A stretch of DNA of 64,000 nucleotides from Hominilimicola fabiformis (GTDB taxonomy: Bacteria; Bacillota; Clostridia; UBA1381): NCBI RefSeq assembly GCF_020687385.1, contig NZ_JAJEQM010000003.1, positions 62,001 to 126,000 on the forward strand, read 5' to 3'. The translations under genes were made by a program, and so were the position numbers. Under the pieces are notes generated by a model. The model saw nothing but the letters and a program-made list of their open reading frames with translations, had not been told where the DNA came from and searched no databases. Shown piece after piece: positions 24,902 to 33,685 of the stretch (positions within the stretch are counted from its first letter, which is position 1; every line of letters begins with the position of its first letter).

Positions 24902-25825
24902 ATGAAATCTAACAAGAAGAAAATAACAATGGCAATCGGTATGGTTTTGGGTGTAACGGTGTTAGCCGGAGCGGCATTCGCAAGCTACAACACATCAAAC
25001 GGATATGACGTGGCTAAGACGGCTGTTAAAGGTTTGATGAAAAATGAAAACTACACCGCGAATATGACAACAAAGATAAGTCTTGATGGTAATGAAATTT
25101 CAAGCGACACGTTGAAAGAATTGTATGACAGAAACGGTGACGTAAAAATCAACAAGGAAAATAAGGTTTCATCATATGATTATAACAGTGAGTACAGAGA
25201 ATGGGTTCAAGATGATACTAATATAATTTTGTCAACGCATTATGATGACGAAAAAAGAACACTTGTTGAGGAAAACGCATCTGAATACCTAAATTTATTT
25301 GGAGGATTTGATAAATTCTATACCGAAGATGCAAATGAGGATAAGAGAAATCAAAAAATGGTTAATTTCGTTGAGCTTATCGGTGATACAATGATTGGTG
25401 ATTTGAAAAACAACATAATCTATGTGTCAGGTGATGATAATTCTTCAACATATGAAATGAATCTTGACGCAATTCAAATCCCTGAAGTTGCGAATGCAGG
25501 CTTATCCGCAATGTTCTCAGAAAATATCGCTGATTCTGATGATGACAGTGATCCGTACACCTTGCTTGGAACAGATCCGATTGTTAAAAACGTATCAGTG
25601 AAATTTACGGTTGACAATGAAGGCAGATTTACTAATTTGAATGCGGAAGCAAGTATGGTCGGCAATGATTCAAACGGCGAAAAGCATGAGGCAACAGTTA
25701 ATATAACACTGGATATGTCAGACTACGGAACTACAAAGCCTGAGAGAGTTGATATTTCCACACTTCCGAATGTTGAGTATTCTAATAACTCGGGAGTTGA
25801 CACATATTACGGAGATGACGAATAA
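24902..25825 (+). CDS. Secreted or membrane-anchored protein of unknown function next to ABC/two-component module
   Basis: A 307-residue protein with a basic N-terminus and a hydrophobic signal (about residues 8-27, IGMVLGVTVLAGAAFA). The exported part is rich in Asp, Asn and Glu and has no cysteine, lipobox or recognised domain; it ends in a very acidic tail (DTYYGDDE). ATG 24902 is preferred over ATG 24893 because AAAGG lies 10 bases before it, whereas the first ATG touches that site. It is followed 27 bases later by an ABC exporter, a histidine kinase and a response regulator, so it may be a substrate or sensor partner. That role is inference only. Confidence 0.65.
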   Translation: MKSNKKKITMAIGMVLGVTVLAGAAFASYNTSNGYDVAKTAVKGLMKNENYTANMTTKISLDGNEISSDTLKELYDRNGDVKINKENKVSSYDYNSEYREWVQDDTNIILSTHYDDEKRTLVEENASEYLNLFGGFDKFYTEDANEDKRNQKMVNFVELIGDTMIGDLKNNIIYVSGDDNSSTYEMNLDAIQIPEVANAGLSAMFSENIADSDDDSDPYTLLGTDPIVKNVSVKFTVDNEGRFTNLNAEASMVGNDSNGEKHEATVNITLDMSDYGTTKPERVDISTLPNVEYSNNSGVDTYYGDDE

Positions 25826-25852
25826 TTTATAAAAACGGATAGGGGTGAGATT

Positions 25853-26581
25853 ATGAATGTAATCGAGATTAAAAATCTGACAAAGCTTTACGGCAATGGC
25901 AGAGGTATCAAAAATTTGAATTTAACCGTTGAACAGGGCGACATTCTCGGATTACTCGGACCGAACGGTTCGGGTAAAACGACAGCGATGAAAGCAATAC
26001 TTAATCTTGTTAATGCGGAGGGCAGTGTTAAGGTGTTCGGTATGGACTTGCACGATAATTTTGAAAGTATTATGCAAAGAACAGGCGCGTTGATTGAATC
26101 ACCGGCGATATATAAAGATTTATCGGCATATCAAAACGTAAAAATGCATGCGAATATGTATCCAAACGTAGACAGAAAACGCATTGAACATATACTTGAC
26201 GTTGTACATCTTCTGCCGTACAAAAATGATAAAGCGGGTAAGTTTTCACTTGGTATGAAACAAAGACTTGGTTTGGCGGTTGCATTCGTATCTAACCCCG
26301 ATTTGATAATTCTTGATGAGCCTGTAAACGGACTTGATATTGAGGGCGTTGTGGAAATCAGAGAAATTATAAAAAAACTCAATGCAGAGAAAAACGTGAC
26401 TTTTCTTATTTCAAGTCATATGGCAGGCGAGATTGAAAAGACTTGCAACAAGGTTGCGGTTATATATGAAAGCGAATTGATAGCAACATCAACTACGGAG
26501 GACGCTTTAAGACTTCATCCGTCAATGGAGGACTATTTCCTAAGTGTTGTTAAGGACAGAAGGGGTGAGATTATTATATGA
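25853..26581 (+). CDS. ABC transporter ATP-binding protein, bacitracin-export (BcrA) type
   Basis: A 242-residue ATPase with Walker A GPNGSGKTT (about residue 37), signature FSLGMKQRLGLA and Walker B LIILDEPVNGLD, followed by the SSHMAGEIEKTC switch region. The form is that of BcrA/CcmA-like ATPases that work with ABC-2 type permeases in export or antibiotic resistance. Its ribosome binding site (AGGGGTGAGATTAT) is repeated almost exactly before the next gene. Its stop overlaps the permease start (ATGA), so the pair is coupled. With the kinase and regulator that follow, it resembles peptide- or envelope-stress modules. Confidence 0.9.
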   Translation: MNVIEIKNLTKLYGNGRGIKNLNLTVEQGDILGLLGPNGSGKTTAMKAILNLVNAEGSVKVFGMDLHDNFESIMQRTGALIESPAIYKDLSAYQNVKMHANMYPNVDRKRIEHILDVVHLLPYKNDKAGKFSLGMKQRLGLAVAFVSNPDLIILDEPVNGLDIEGVVEIREIIKKLNAEKNVTFLISSHMAGEIEKTCNKVAVIYESELIATSTTEDALRLHPSMEDYFLSVVKDRRGEIII

Positions 26582-27321
26582 AAGCACTGATTTTGAATAC
26601 CGGAAGTGAGCTTAAAAAACTTCTTATGAAAAAAAAGTATCTTGTTTTAACTGTTTTAGGTGCGATTATATGTATTCTCCGAATTGGCGGTAATGTACTT
26701 GTAAGCAAGATTACGGGCGGTGAAGTTGTTATAAAAAGCAATCTGATAATGGAAATGGTCGGATTTGTTTTTGATATACTTGTTCCGCTTATAATATTTA
26801 TGGCAGTGACGGATTTGTTTGCAAGCGAAGTACAGGAGGACAGCATGAAAGCGTCGCTTTTAAGACCGCTGACAAGATTTAAAGTTATGACATCAAAGTC
26901 ATTGGCAGTGTTTGTGCTTGGTTGTATGGTGACACTTGCAATGTTTGTTATCTCGTTAATCGTTCAAATCGTATCCGGCAACAGTTTAAGAAGTGTACCG
27001 ATAACATTTGCGGCATATCTTATCAATATGATACCGCTTATAGCGATAGTTTCAATGGCGCTGCTCATAAATATGATTTCAAAAAGCCCGACGCTTGCAA
27101 TGCTTTTATGTATAGTTGTGTATGTGTTCTTTAAATACTTGAACTACTATATAACGCCTGTCGGACAAATGGTATTTACGGCATATTCACAATGGCACAA
27201 GATTTGGATCGGCAATGTGCTTCCGTTTACGGCACTTATATCGAAGATTGGAATTTTGTTCGGCTCAATCTTGATTTTATACACATTATCGTATATAATA
27301 TTTGATAGTAAGGATTATTAA
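26578..27321 (+). CDS. ABC-2 type transporter permease
   Basis: A 247-residue membrane protein with about six hydrophobic segments. The segment between the first two membrane spans and the DLFASEVQEDSMKASLLRPLTRF loop (core: EVQEDSMKASLLRP) match ABC-2 permeases that pair with BcrA-like ATPases. It overlaps the ATPase gene by four bases (ATGA) and precedes the sensor kinase by five. Function is export or removal of an unidentified compound from the membrane; the kinase may sense the same compound. Confidence 0.82.
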   Translation: MKALILNTGSELKKLLMKKKYLVLTVLGAIICILRIGGNVLVSKITGGEVVIKSNLIMEMVGFVFDILVPLIIFMAVTDLFASEVQEDSMKASLLRPLTRFKVMTSKSLAVFVLGCMVTLAMFVISLIVQIVSGNSLRSVPITFAAYLINMIPLIAIVSMALLINMISKSPTLAMLLCIVVYVFFKYLNYYITPVGQMVFTAYSQWHKIWIGNVLPFTALISKIGILFGSILILYTLSYIIFDSKDY

Positions 27322-27326
27322 ATGTT

Positions 27327-28472
27327 ATGAAGATTAAAAGTAAATTTGCGATATATAATATAATTATGCTGATAACACCTATCCTTCTGATAGGTGTTAT
27401 TTCGGTATGTTTTGTGCTGATATTTATATTAAAATTTCCTGTCGAAGAATTAAATATATCAAGGGCATCAATGATTGACCCGTATGTTTTTTTGCAGGCA
27501 GTCGGTGAATTTTTCAAAAGTAATCCGAGTGCAATATTTTATGTGGTGTTGTGGCTTACGATATGTGTATTGCTTGTCGTGCTTTCAACTACCGTTGCCA
27601 CAAGATTGATGACAAAAAGCATTGAACATTCAATAAATGATCTTGCAAGAGCCGCCGATTATATTCGTGCCGATAACCTTGATTTTGAGGTTATGGGAAG
27701 TGAATATGACGAAATAGACATGCTTTGTAATAATTTTGATATGATGCGTAAGGAGTTGAAACGCGCCAGAGAACGTGAAAAGTATATGAAAAAGGAGAGG
27801 AATATGCTCCTTGCAAATATTTCTCACGATTTAAAGACGCCGATTACGTCAATCAAGGGTTACGTTGAGGGTATACAGGACGGCATTGCCGACACACCCG
27901 AAAAGATGAAACGCTATCTTGATACAATTCATACAAAAGCGGAGGTTATAGACGATTTGGTGAATAATCTGTCCGTATTTTCGAAACTGGAATTATCAAG
28001 ACTGATATTTGAATTTAAAGAGGGCGATATTAATTCGTTTATGCGTGATTTCGTAGATGATTACAGACTTGACCTTGAGAAAAACGGTATAAAACTTGAA
28101 ACAGATATTCCGATCGATGAAGTTATCGTGAGAATGGATTATGAGAAAATAAGCCGAGTATTTTCTAATTTGATAGACAATGCGGTGAAATACAGAAGTG
28201 AGGATAATCCGACGCTTTCCGTCAGTACAATGTGCAGTGACGGCGGTGTGTATGTGAATATAAGCGATAATGGTATCGGCATAGATGAAAACGAGCTTAA
28301 AAATGTGTTCGAGGGATTTTATCGCGTGGACAGTTCGAGGAGTATTAAGGGCAGCGGACTTGGACTTGGTATTGCAAAACAGATTGTAGAAAAACACGGC
28401 GGCAAGATATGGCTGAAAAGTGACGGATTGGGTAAGGGTACAACGGCGGTTGTATTTTTGCCGAAAATCTAA
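27327..28472 (+). CDS. Sensor histidine kinase
   Basis: A 381-residue kinase with two membrane segments (about residues 12-35 and 70-92), a HAMP-like linker (about 93-150), a dimerisation domain with phospho-accepting His167 in ISHDLKTPITS, and an ATP-binding domain with NLIDNAVKY (N box), ISDNGIGI (G1), and GSGLGLGIAK (G2). The extracellular loop between the membrane segments is only about 35 residues, typical of intramembrane-sensing kinases linked to ABC exporters, though the two-segment spacing is slightly longer than in BceS. It is partnered with the response regulator 10 bases downstream. Confidence 0.93.
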   Translation: MKIKSKFAIYNIIMLITPILLIGVISVCFVLIFILKFPVEELNISRASMIDPYVFLQAVGEFFKSNPSAIFYVVLWLTICVLLVVLSTTVATRLMTKSIEHSINDLARAADYIRADNLDFEVMGSEYDEIDMLCNNFDMMRKELKRAREREKYMKKERNMLLANISHDLKTPITSIKGYVEGIQDGIADTPEKMKRYLDTIHTKAEVIDDLVNNLSVFSKLELSRLIFEFKEGDINSFMRDFVDDYRLDLEKNGIKLETDIPIDEVIVRMDYEKISRVFSNLIDNAVKYRSEDNPTLSVSTMCSDGGVYVNISDNGIGIDENELKNVFEGFYRVDSSRSIKGSGLGLGIAKQIVEKHGGKIWLKSDGLGKGTTAVVFLPKI

Positions 28473-28482
28473 GGAGAATAAA

Positions 28483-29157
28483 ATGAAAAAAATATTGATT
28501 ATAGAAGATGACAGCAGTATCGCGGAACTTGAAAGAGATTATCTTGAAATAAATGATTTTGAGTGTGAAATTGCGGCAAGGGGTACAACGGGACTTGAAA
28601 AAGCACTTGCGGAAAATTTTGACCTTATAATAATAGATATAATGCTTCCGGGTATGGACGGTTTTGAGGTTATAACGGAACTCAGAAAAAAGAAACAAAC
28701 GCCCGTAATATTTTTGTCGGCGAAAAATACCGATATAGATAAAATACGCGGACTTGGCTTGGGTGCGGACGATTATATGACGAAACCGTTTTCACCGAAC
28801 GAACTTGTCGCAAGAGTTAAGGCACATATATCGCGATACGATACGCTTACATCAAAAAGCGGTGATGTAATAACAGTCGGTAAACTTATGATAGACAAAG
28901 ATGCGCATAAGGTTACAGTGGACGGAAAAGAAATATCGCTTACTGCAAAAGAATATGATTTACTATTATTTCTTGCGGAAAATCCGAATCATACCTTTTC
29001 AAAAGAGGTTTTATTTGATAGAATATGGGGTATGGACGCAATAGGTGATGTGTCGACCGTTACGGTACATATTCAGCGTGTGCGTGATAAGATAAATACT
29101 GAAAATGAGCGGTATATAGAAACCATATGGGGTGTAGGCTACCGTTTTAATATCTGA
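28483..29157 (+). CDS. OmpR/PhoB-family response regulator
   Basis: A 224-residue regulator with an N-terminal receiver domain: acidic pocket IIEDD, phospho-acceptor Asp52 in IIIDIMLPGMDG, Thr/Ser in FLSAKN and the conserved Lys in MTKPFSPNE. A C-terminal winged-helix DNA-binding domain (about 130-222) shows LTAKEYDLLLFLAENPNHTFSKE and TVTVHIQRVRDKI. The ATG at 28483 is chosen because AAGGAG lies six to ten bases upstream and the receiver starts correctly; earlier in-frame codons overlap the kinase. It likely controls the ABC module. mnmA follows after 14 bases. Confidence 0.93.
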   Translation: MKKILIIEDDSSIAELERDYLEINDFECEIAARGTTGLEKALAENFDLIIIDIMLPGMDGFEVITELRKKKQTPVIFLSAKNTDIDKIRGLGLGADDYMTKPFSPNELVARVKAHISRYDTLTSKSGDVITVGKLMIDKDAHKVTVDGKEISLTAKEYDLLLFLAENPNHTFSKEVLFDRIWGMDAIGDVSTVTVHIQRVRDKINTENERYIETIWGVGYRFNI

Positions 29158-29171
29158 GGAGGAAACATAAA

Positions 29172-30242
29172 TTGGAACAGAAAAGTGTATTGATAGGAAT
29201 GTCGGGCGGCGTTGACAGTTCCGTTGCGGCGGCTCTTTTAAAGGAGCAGGGATACCACGTAATCGGTGCGACTATGCGTCTTTGGACGTATTCGGACAGC
29301 TGTAATATGAAGCATGAGGGCTGTTGTGCGGAAAGTGCGGTTGAGGACGCAAGACGTGTGTGTGATAAGCTCGGTATTGATTTTTATGTGATGAATTTTA
29401 AGGATATGTTCAAAGATAAGGTCGTTGATTATTTTGTTGATGAATATATTCACGGCAGAACACCTAATCCTTGTATTGCGTGCAATAAGTATTTGAAGTT
29501 TGACGCATTGTTAAAAAAAGCGTTGGCTATGGGTATTGATTACGTTGCGACAGGTCACTATGCCAAAATCGAAAAAGGTGAGGACGGCAAGTATATTCTT
29601 CGTGCAAGTGAGGCTGTTAAGAAAGACCAGAGCTATGTGCTGTACAATTTTACACAAGAACAGCTTGCACATACATTAATGCCTTTGGGCGGATATAATA
29701 AGGATTGGGTACGTCAAAAGGCGGAAGAACTTGGACTTGGCGTTGCACATAAGCCTGACAGTCAGGAAATATGCTTTGTTGAAGATGATGATTACGCGAA
29801 ATTTATAACCGACTATTCCGGTTACAAGCCTAAAGAGGGCGATATACTTGACGTAAACGGCAATGTTATCGGCAAGCACAGAGGTTTGATTTATTATACA
29901 ATCGGTCAGAGAAAGGGTATCGGTGCATACGGCAGACCTATGTTTGTTATGAAGATAGATGCGGAAAACAATACGATTACACTCGGTGAAAAGGGAATGG
30001 AATTTTCAAATGAATTAACCGCATACGATGTGAATTTTGTGTCGGGTGAATTTCCTAAAGAAAATATGCTTATCACCGCAAAGGTACGTTACCAAGCACC
30101 GCCTGCGGCGGCAATGCTTTGCCCGCAAAAAGACGGTACGGTTAAATTGATGTTCCCCGAACCGCAAAGAGCGGTTACTCCGGGACAGGCTGTCGTATTT
30201 TATGACGGTGATATTGTTCTTGGCGGCGGTACTGTTTTATAA
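29172..30242 (+). CDS. mnmA: tRNA-specific 2-thiouridylase MnmA
   Basis: A 356-residue enzyme that puts the 2-thio group on wobble uridine 34 of tRNA Lys, Glu and Gln. The PP-loop GMSGGVDSSVAA is at residues 8-19, and both catalytic cysteines are present, Cys101 in NPCIACN and Cys201 in EICFVEDD, with the GHYAKI segment between. The start is TTG with GAGGAGG about 9 bases upstream. The length is normal. It probably shares the transcript of the two-component system upstream, a chance or housekeeping link. Mobile repeat copy 3 begins within ten bases of its stop. Confidence 0.96.
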   Translation: MEQKSVLIGMSGGVDSSVAAALLKEQGYHVIGATMRLWTYSDSCNMKHEGCCAESAVEDARRVCDKLGIDFYVMNFKDMFKDKVVDYFVDEYIHGRTPNPCIACNKYLKFDALLKKALAMGIDYVATGHYAKIEKGEDGKYILRASEAVKKDQSYVLYNFTQEQLAHTLMPLGGYNKDWVRQKAEELGLGVAHKPDSQEICFVEDDDYAKFITDYSGYKPKEGDILDVNGNVIGKHRGLIYYTIGQRKGIGAYGRPMFVMKIDAENNTITLGEKGMEFSNELTAYDVNFVSGEFPKENMLITAKVRYQAPPAAAMLCPQKDGTVKLMFPEPQRAVTPGQAVVFYDGDIVLGGGTVL

Positions 30243-30248
30243 ATACGA

Positions 30249-30448
30249 GCTGGCAGAGGACGAGAAATTAGTTCGGATTTTGTGAAAATGAACTCATCGG
30301 CGTACACCCTGTACGTTAGAGTTTATTTTCACAAAAAGTGCACAGGCAAGCCGTATATCGAAGATAGGCTTGCCTGTTATTTGTTATAGCTATAATTTAA
30401 AGTATAAAAATAATATTTTGCACGTTCCGGACAATTTGTCGACGTCTG
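30249..30448. mobile_element. Non-coding MITE-like element, copy 3 (left end lost)
   Basis: About 200 bases similar to copies 1 and 2 from GCTGGCAGAGG onward, ending ACAATTTGTCGACGTCTG. The first ~25 bases, including the left terminal repeat and hairpin, are missing, and so is any left duplicate of the flanking hairpin. It has diverged more than the other copies, but changes in the central stem are paired (GTG/CAC in place of GCG/CGC). It lies between two convergent genes. Confidence 0.78.
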
Positions 30449-30485
30449 AGAGTGGAATTTTGAGGTAACTTCCCAATTCCACTCT
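30449..30485. terminator. Terminator hairpin at right edge of mobile repeat copy 3
   Basis: Stem AGAGTGGAATT (30449-30459) / AATTCCACTCT (30475-30485). It begins exactly where the element ends, as in copies 1 and 2, and ends over the stop of the convergent minus-strand gene. The adjacent T run suits the plus strand. Confidence 0.7.
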
Positions 30486-31320
30486 ATTTTCTTTTTACAA
30501 GTGCAGCGATACACGCGGTAAGTCCTATCAATCCAAGCGATATGACAAGCAAGAGTATCGGTATTGAGATATACGATTTTACAAAATCATCATTATTATT
30601 GTCCACATTATTTATATTCCAATTCATTTCGTTGTAAGTTTTAAACGGCGAATACAATCGAACTTCATCGCTTGTCGGCAAATCTTCACCCATACCAAGA
30701 CGCATTAATGAATATCCGTTTTCGGTGTTTTGCAGAATTGCAAAACTGTATTCGGGTGTTCTTGTGTCACCTTCGTAATAAATGTCACCGAAAACAACAA
30801 ATGTAACACCGCCGCCAATATCATAAACGCCTTTTATATCAACAATTTTCGTCGCAAAATAAACACCGAAACCACCGATATAATAATAGTAACCGTCATT
30901 GTAACAGAAACCGCGTTCCAAAAGCTCATTTACAGGTGGTTTTTCGGGTGTTATGCGGAAAACTCTCGTCATAATATAATCGATATAATCACTGTTCACA
31001 AGTGTAACATTGTTATAACCCAAATTACTGCTGTTTCCCGTATCGGCGGGAATGTCGGTGAGGATTTGAAAATTTTTGTGAGTGTAAAGCACATATTTGA
31101 AAAGTTTGTCATAGTTATAATTTCTTATATTAAACCGCATAACATCAGCACAGGCGGTAAGGGTTTTCGTGATTTCCTGCTTTTCCGAAACTGACAGCTC
31201 ATTTACTCTGTTCGTAAAAGGGTAATCTGCTATGATTTCATCATTCGTTTTTGTGGGCATGGCAAAGACGGTATTGAACATAAGTGTAAGGATTGGTATA
31301 AAAAACAGTATTTTCTTCAT
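30484..31320 (-). CDS. Exported, C-terminally membrane-anchored protein of unknown function
   Basis: A 278-residue protein with a signal peptide (MKKILFFIPILTLMFNTVFA) and one C-terminal membrane segment followed by the short basic tail ALVKRK, giving an extracellular domain held in the membrane. The external part contains FTNRVNELSVSEKQEITKTL and many aromatic residues (YNDGYYYYIGGFGVYF), but no recognised domain or catalytic motif. It stands alone, divergent from hpt and convergent with mnmA. Nothing in its surroundings suggests a role. Confidence 0.7.
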   Translation of the reverse strand: MKKILFFIPILTLMFNTVFAMPTKTNDEIIADYPFTNRVNELSVSEKQEITKTLTACADVMRFNIRNYNYDKLFKYVLYTHKNFQILTDIPADTGNSSNLGYNNVTLVNSDYIDYIMTRVFRITPEKPPVNELLERGFCYNDGYYYYIGGFGVYFATKIVDIKGVYDIGGGVTFVVFGDIYYEGDTRTPEYSFAILQNTENGYSLMRLGMGEDLPTSDEVRLYSPFKTYNEMNWNINNVDNNNDDFVKSYISIPILLLVISLGLIGLTACIAALVKRK

Positions 31321-31472
31321 AGAAAACCACGCCTTTCTCGATTTTTTTAACTAATAGTTACTTCATAAAAATATTATTTCCGAAAATTCGATTTTTTTTC
31401 GCATTTTCTATTAAAAAATTCAAAAATATATGTTATAATAAAAATATCATACTAAAAAGGGGAATATTAATA

Positions 31473-32006
31473 ATGATAAACGAAGTACAGGAAATATTGA
31501 TTAATGAAAGCGAAATTCAAGAGAAAGTAAAATATTTGGCTGAGCAAATAAATAAAGATTATGCCGGTAAGGATATTGTACTTATGATTATCCTAAAGGG
31601 CAGTGTTGTTTTTTCGGCTGACCTTATGCGTTATCTTAACGTAAATGTTTCGCTTGACTTTATGCAGGTTTCAAGCTACGGAAGTTCGTCTGTTTCCGGT
31701 GAATTGAAGATTTTGAAGGACGGACAAATTGACGTAAACGGTAAAAATGTAATTATTGCGGAAGATATTATTGACAGCGGAAATACGCTAAGCGCACTTG
31801 TAAAGCTTCTAAAAAAGAGAGGTGCAAACGTTGAAATCTGTACACTTCTTTCAAAGCCTGCAAGACGTGAAACGCAGGTTGACGTTAAATACGAAGGTTT
31901 TGAAATTCCTGACGAATTTGTTGTCGGCTACGGTATGGACTATGACGAAAGATTCAGAAATTTGCCATACATCGGTATACTAAAGAGAGAAGTGTACGGT
32001 GGCTGA
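31473..32006 (+). CDS. hpt: Hypoxanthine phosphoribosyltransferase
   Basis: A 177-residue purine salvage enzyme that makes IMP or GMP from hypoxanthine or guanine and PRPP. The PRPP-binding motif VIIAEDIIDSGNTLS lies near residue 95-109, the flexible-loop SSYGSSSVS near 67-75 and the C-terminal VGYGMDYDERFRNLPYIG base-binding stretch (core: YGMDYDERFRNLP) near 150-165. TATAAT at 31434-31439 is a likely -10 and GGGGAA precedes the ATG. The radical SAM gene begins within three bases of its stop. In other Firmicutes hpt is often beside tilS and ftsH, but that context is absent here. Confidence 0.95.
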   Translation: MINEVQEILINESEIQEKVKYLAEQINKDYAGKDIVLMIILKGSVVFSADLMRYLNVNVSLDFMQVSSYGSSSVSGELKILKDGQIDVNGKNVIIAEDIIDSGNTLSALVKLLKKRGANVEICTLLSKPARRETQVDVKYEGFEIPDEFVVGYGMDYDERFRNLPYIGILKREVYGG

Positions 32007-32007
32007 T

Positions 32008-32490
32008 ATGAAAGCACTGCTTGTTGCAGTTAATGCAAAATATATTCATACTTCGCTTAGTGTACGAACGCTTAAAGCATACGCAAATTCGGATAATGTT
32101 GAGATGGCGGAATACACGATTAATGAGAGAGTAGAGGACATACTGCGTTCGATTTTTTTGAAAAAAGCGGACGTGGTTTTGTTTTCATGCTATATTTGGA
32201 ATGTTGAGGTCTGTCTTGATGTTGCCGATATGCTGAAAAAGGTTTCGCCGGAAACAAAGATTATTTTCGGCGGTCCGGAGGTCAGTTTTGACGATACGGA
32301 ATATATGCAAAAGTACGATTTTATTGACGCGATTATGCGCGGCGAAGGGGAATCGACTTTTAAAGAATGGCTTGAAATCGGTGAAATGGCGGACGGAATT
32401 ACCTATCGTGAAAACGGCGAGATAATACGAAACAAAGACAGAGAGCTTATTCACGACATTACGTCAATTCCGTTTCCGTATGACGGATGA
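32008..32490 (+). CDS. B12-binding radical SAM protein, N-terminal part (frameshifted)
   Basis: This 160-residue fragment is the cobalamin-binding-type domain of a B12-binding radical SAM protein (start ALLVAVNAKYIHTSLSVRTL, then FGGPEVSFD and RGEGESTF). It runs into a stop at IPFPYDG, whereas the neighbouring frame continues with DEDIEKNSGK, so the full family protein of about 560 residues is split. Removing one G from the GG at 32485-32486 would restore PYDDEDIEKN, which reads like a normal family junction. ATG 32008 is preferred over GTG 31999 because family proteins begin MKALLVA. It could be a real lesion, a phase-variable site or an assembly error. Confidence 0.75.
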   Translation: MKALLVAVNAKYIHTSLSVRTLKAYANSDNVEMAEYTINERVEDILRSIFLKKADVVLFSCYIWNVEVCLDVADMLKKVSPETKIIFGGPEVSFDDTEYMQKYDFIDAIMRGEGESTFKEWLEIGEMADGITYRENGEIIRNKDRELIHDITSIPFPYDG

Positions 32491-33685
32491 AGATATTGAA
32501 AAAAACAGCGGCAAGCTAATATACTACGAATCAAGCCGCGGTTGTCCGTTTAGGTGCAGTTATTGCCTTTCGTCAACAACGCATAGTGTGCGTTTTAGGG
32601 ATATGGACGTCGTGAAAGAAGAATTGATGTTCTTCGTGCGACATAATGTGAGAATTGTTAAATTTGTGGACAGAACGTTTAATGCGGACAGAAAACGTAC
32701 TTGTGAGTTGGTGAAGTTTTTAATCGACAATGCAAAAAATACGACTTTTCATTTTGAAGTGGCGGCGGACCTTATAAATGATGAACTTGTCGAATTGTTT
32801 AAAACCGCGCCGGAAGGACTTTTTCAGCTTGAAATCGGTGTACAGTCAACAAATGACAAAACGATAAAGGCGATAGACCGAAAAACCGATTTTGAGATGA
32901 TAAAACGTGCCGTAAAACTCGTGCAAAAAGCGGGTGGTGTACATATGCACCTTGACCTTATAGCCGGATTGCCTTTTGAAGATTTTAATTCGTTCGGCAC
33001 ATCGTTTGACGATGTGTTTAATCTTCGTCCCGATGTACTTCAGCTTGGTTTCCTGAAACTTTTACGCGGAACGAAAATAAGAAGTGAAGAAGAAAAATAC
33101 GGTTACCGATATAACTCAAAACCGCCGTATGAAGTGCTTAAAAACGACTTTCTTTCCTATGAAGATGTGCTTTTGTTAAAGGGGATAGAGGAGGTTTTTG
33201 AACGGTATTATAACAGCGGTGTTTTTAAGGGTGCAATGGAATATTTGCTTGAAAAATATAATTCACCGTTTGAAATGTTTAAAAAATTGTGGCTGTTTTA
33301 CGACGGAAACGGATACAATAAAGTCGGACAATCGCGAAATTCTTTGTATGAAATATTGTCGCATTTTTGTGATGATGAATTATTTTGCGATATTTTAAAA
33401 CTCGATTATTTTACATACAACAAGGGCGTAAATTCACCGAAATGGTCGCTTACAAAATACGATAGGTCAATTTTAAAGACAAGATTTGATATATTGACGG
33501 ATGAATTTATTGCAGAAAATTTGAGTGAATACGCAGATATTCCGACAAAAGAAACAGTCAAGTATTTGCAGTTTGAAACATTTGAATATGACGTTTTGTC
33601 GAACTGTGAAAAACGCAGAAATATAATAATTTTCGATAATAAGTATAACAGAAGGATAAGGGTATGCAAGGATTTGAAACAATAA
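32480..33685 (+). CDS. B12-binding radical SAM protein, C-terminal radical SAM part (frameshifted)
   Basis: The radical SAM barrel of the same protein. The cluster motif RGCPFRCSYC (CX3CX2C) binds the [4Fe-4S] that activates SAM, and LEIGVQSTNDKTIKAIDR, HLDLIAGLPFED follow. The C-terminal 170 residues match the extra domain (DUF4080-type) found in this group. An ATG at 32480 overlaps the end of the first part by 11 bases, so separate, coupled translation cannot be excluded, but no good ribosome binding site is seen before it. The substrate of this subgroup is unknown. Its 3' end overlaps the start of the AEC transporter gene by 22 bases. Confidence 0.75.
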   Translation: MTDEDIEKNSGKLIYYESSRGCPFRCSYCLSSTTHSVRFRDMDVVKEELMFFVRHNVRIVKFVDRTFNADRKRTCELVKFLIDNAKNTTFHFEVAADLINDELVELFKTAPEGLFQLEIGVQSTNDKTIKAIDRKTDFEMIKRAVKLVQKAGGVHMHLDLIAGLPFEDFNSFGTSFDDVFNLRPDVLQLGFLKLLRGTKIRSEEEKYGYRYNSKPPYEVLKNDFLSYEDVLLLKGIEEVFERYYNSGVFKGAMEYLLEKYNSPFEMFKKLWLFYDGNGYNKVGQSRNSLYEILSHFCDDELFCDILKLDYFTYNKGVNSPKWSLTKYDRSILKTRFDILTDEFIAENLSEYADIPTKETVKYLQFETFEYDVLSNCEKRRNIIIFDNKYNRRIRVCKDLKQ

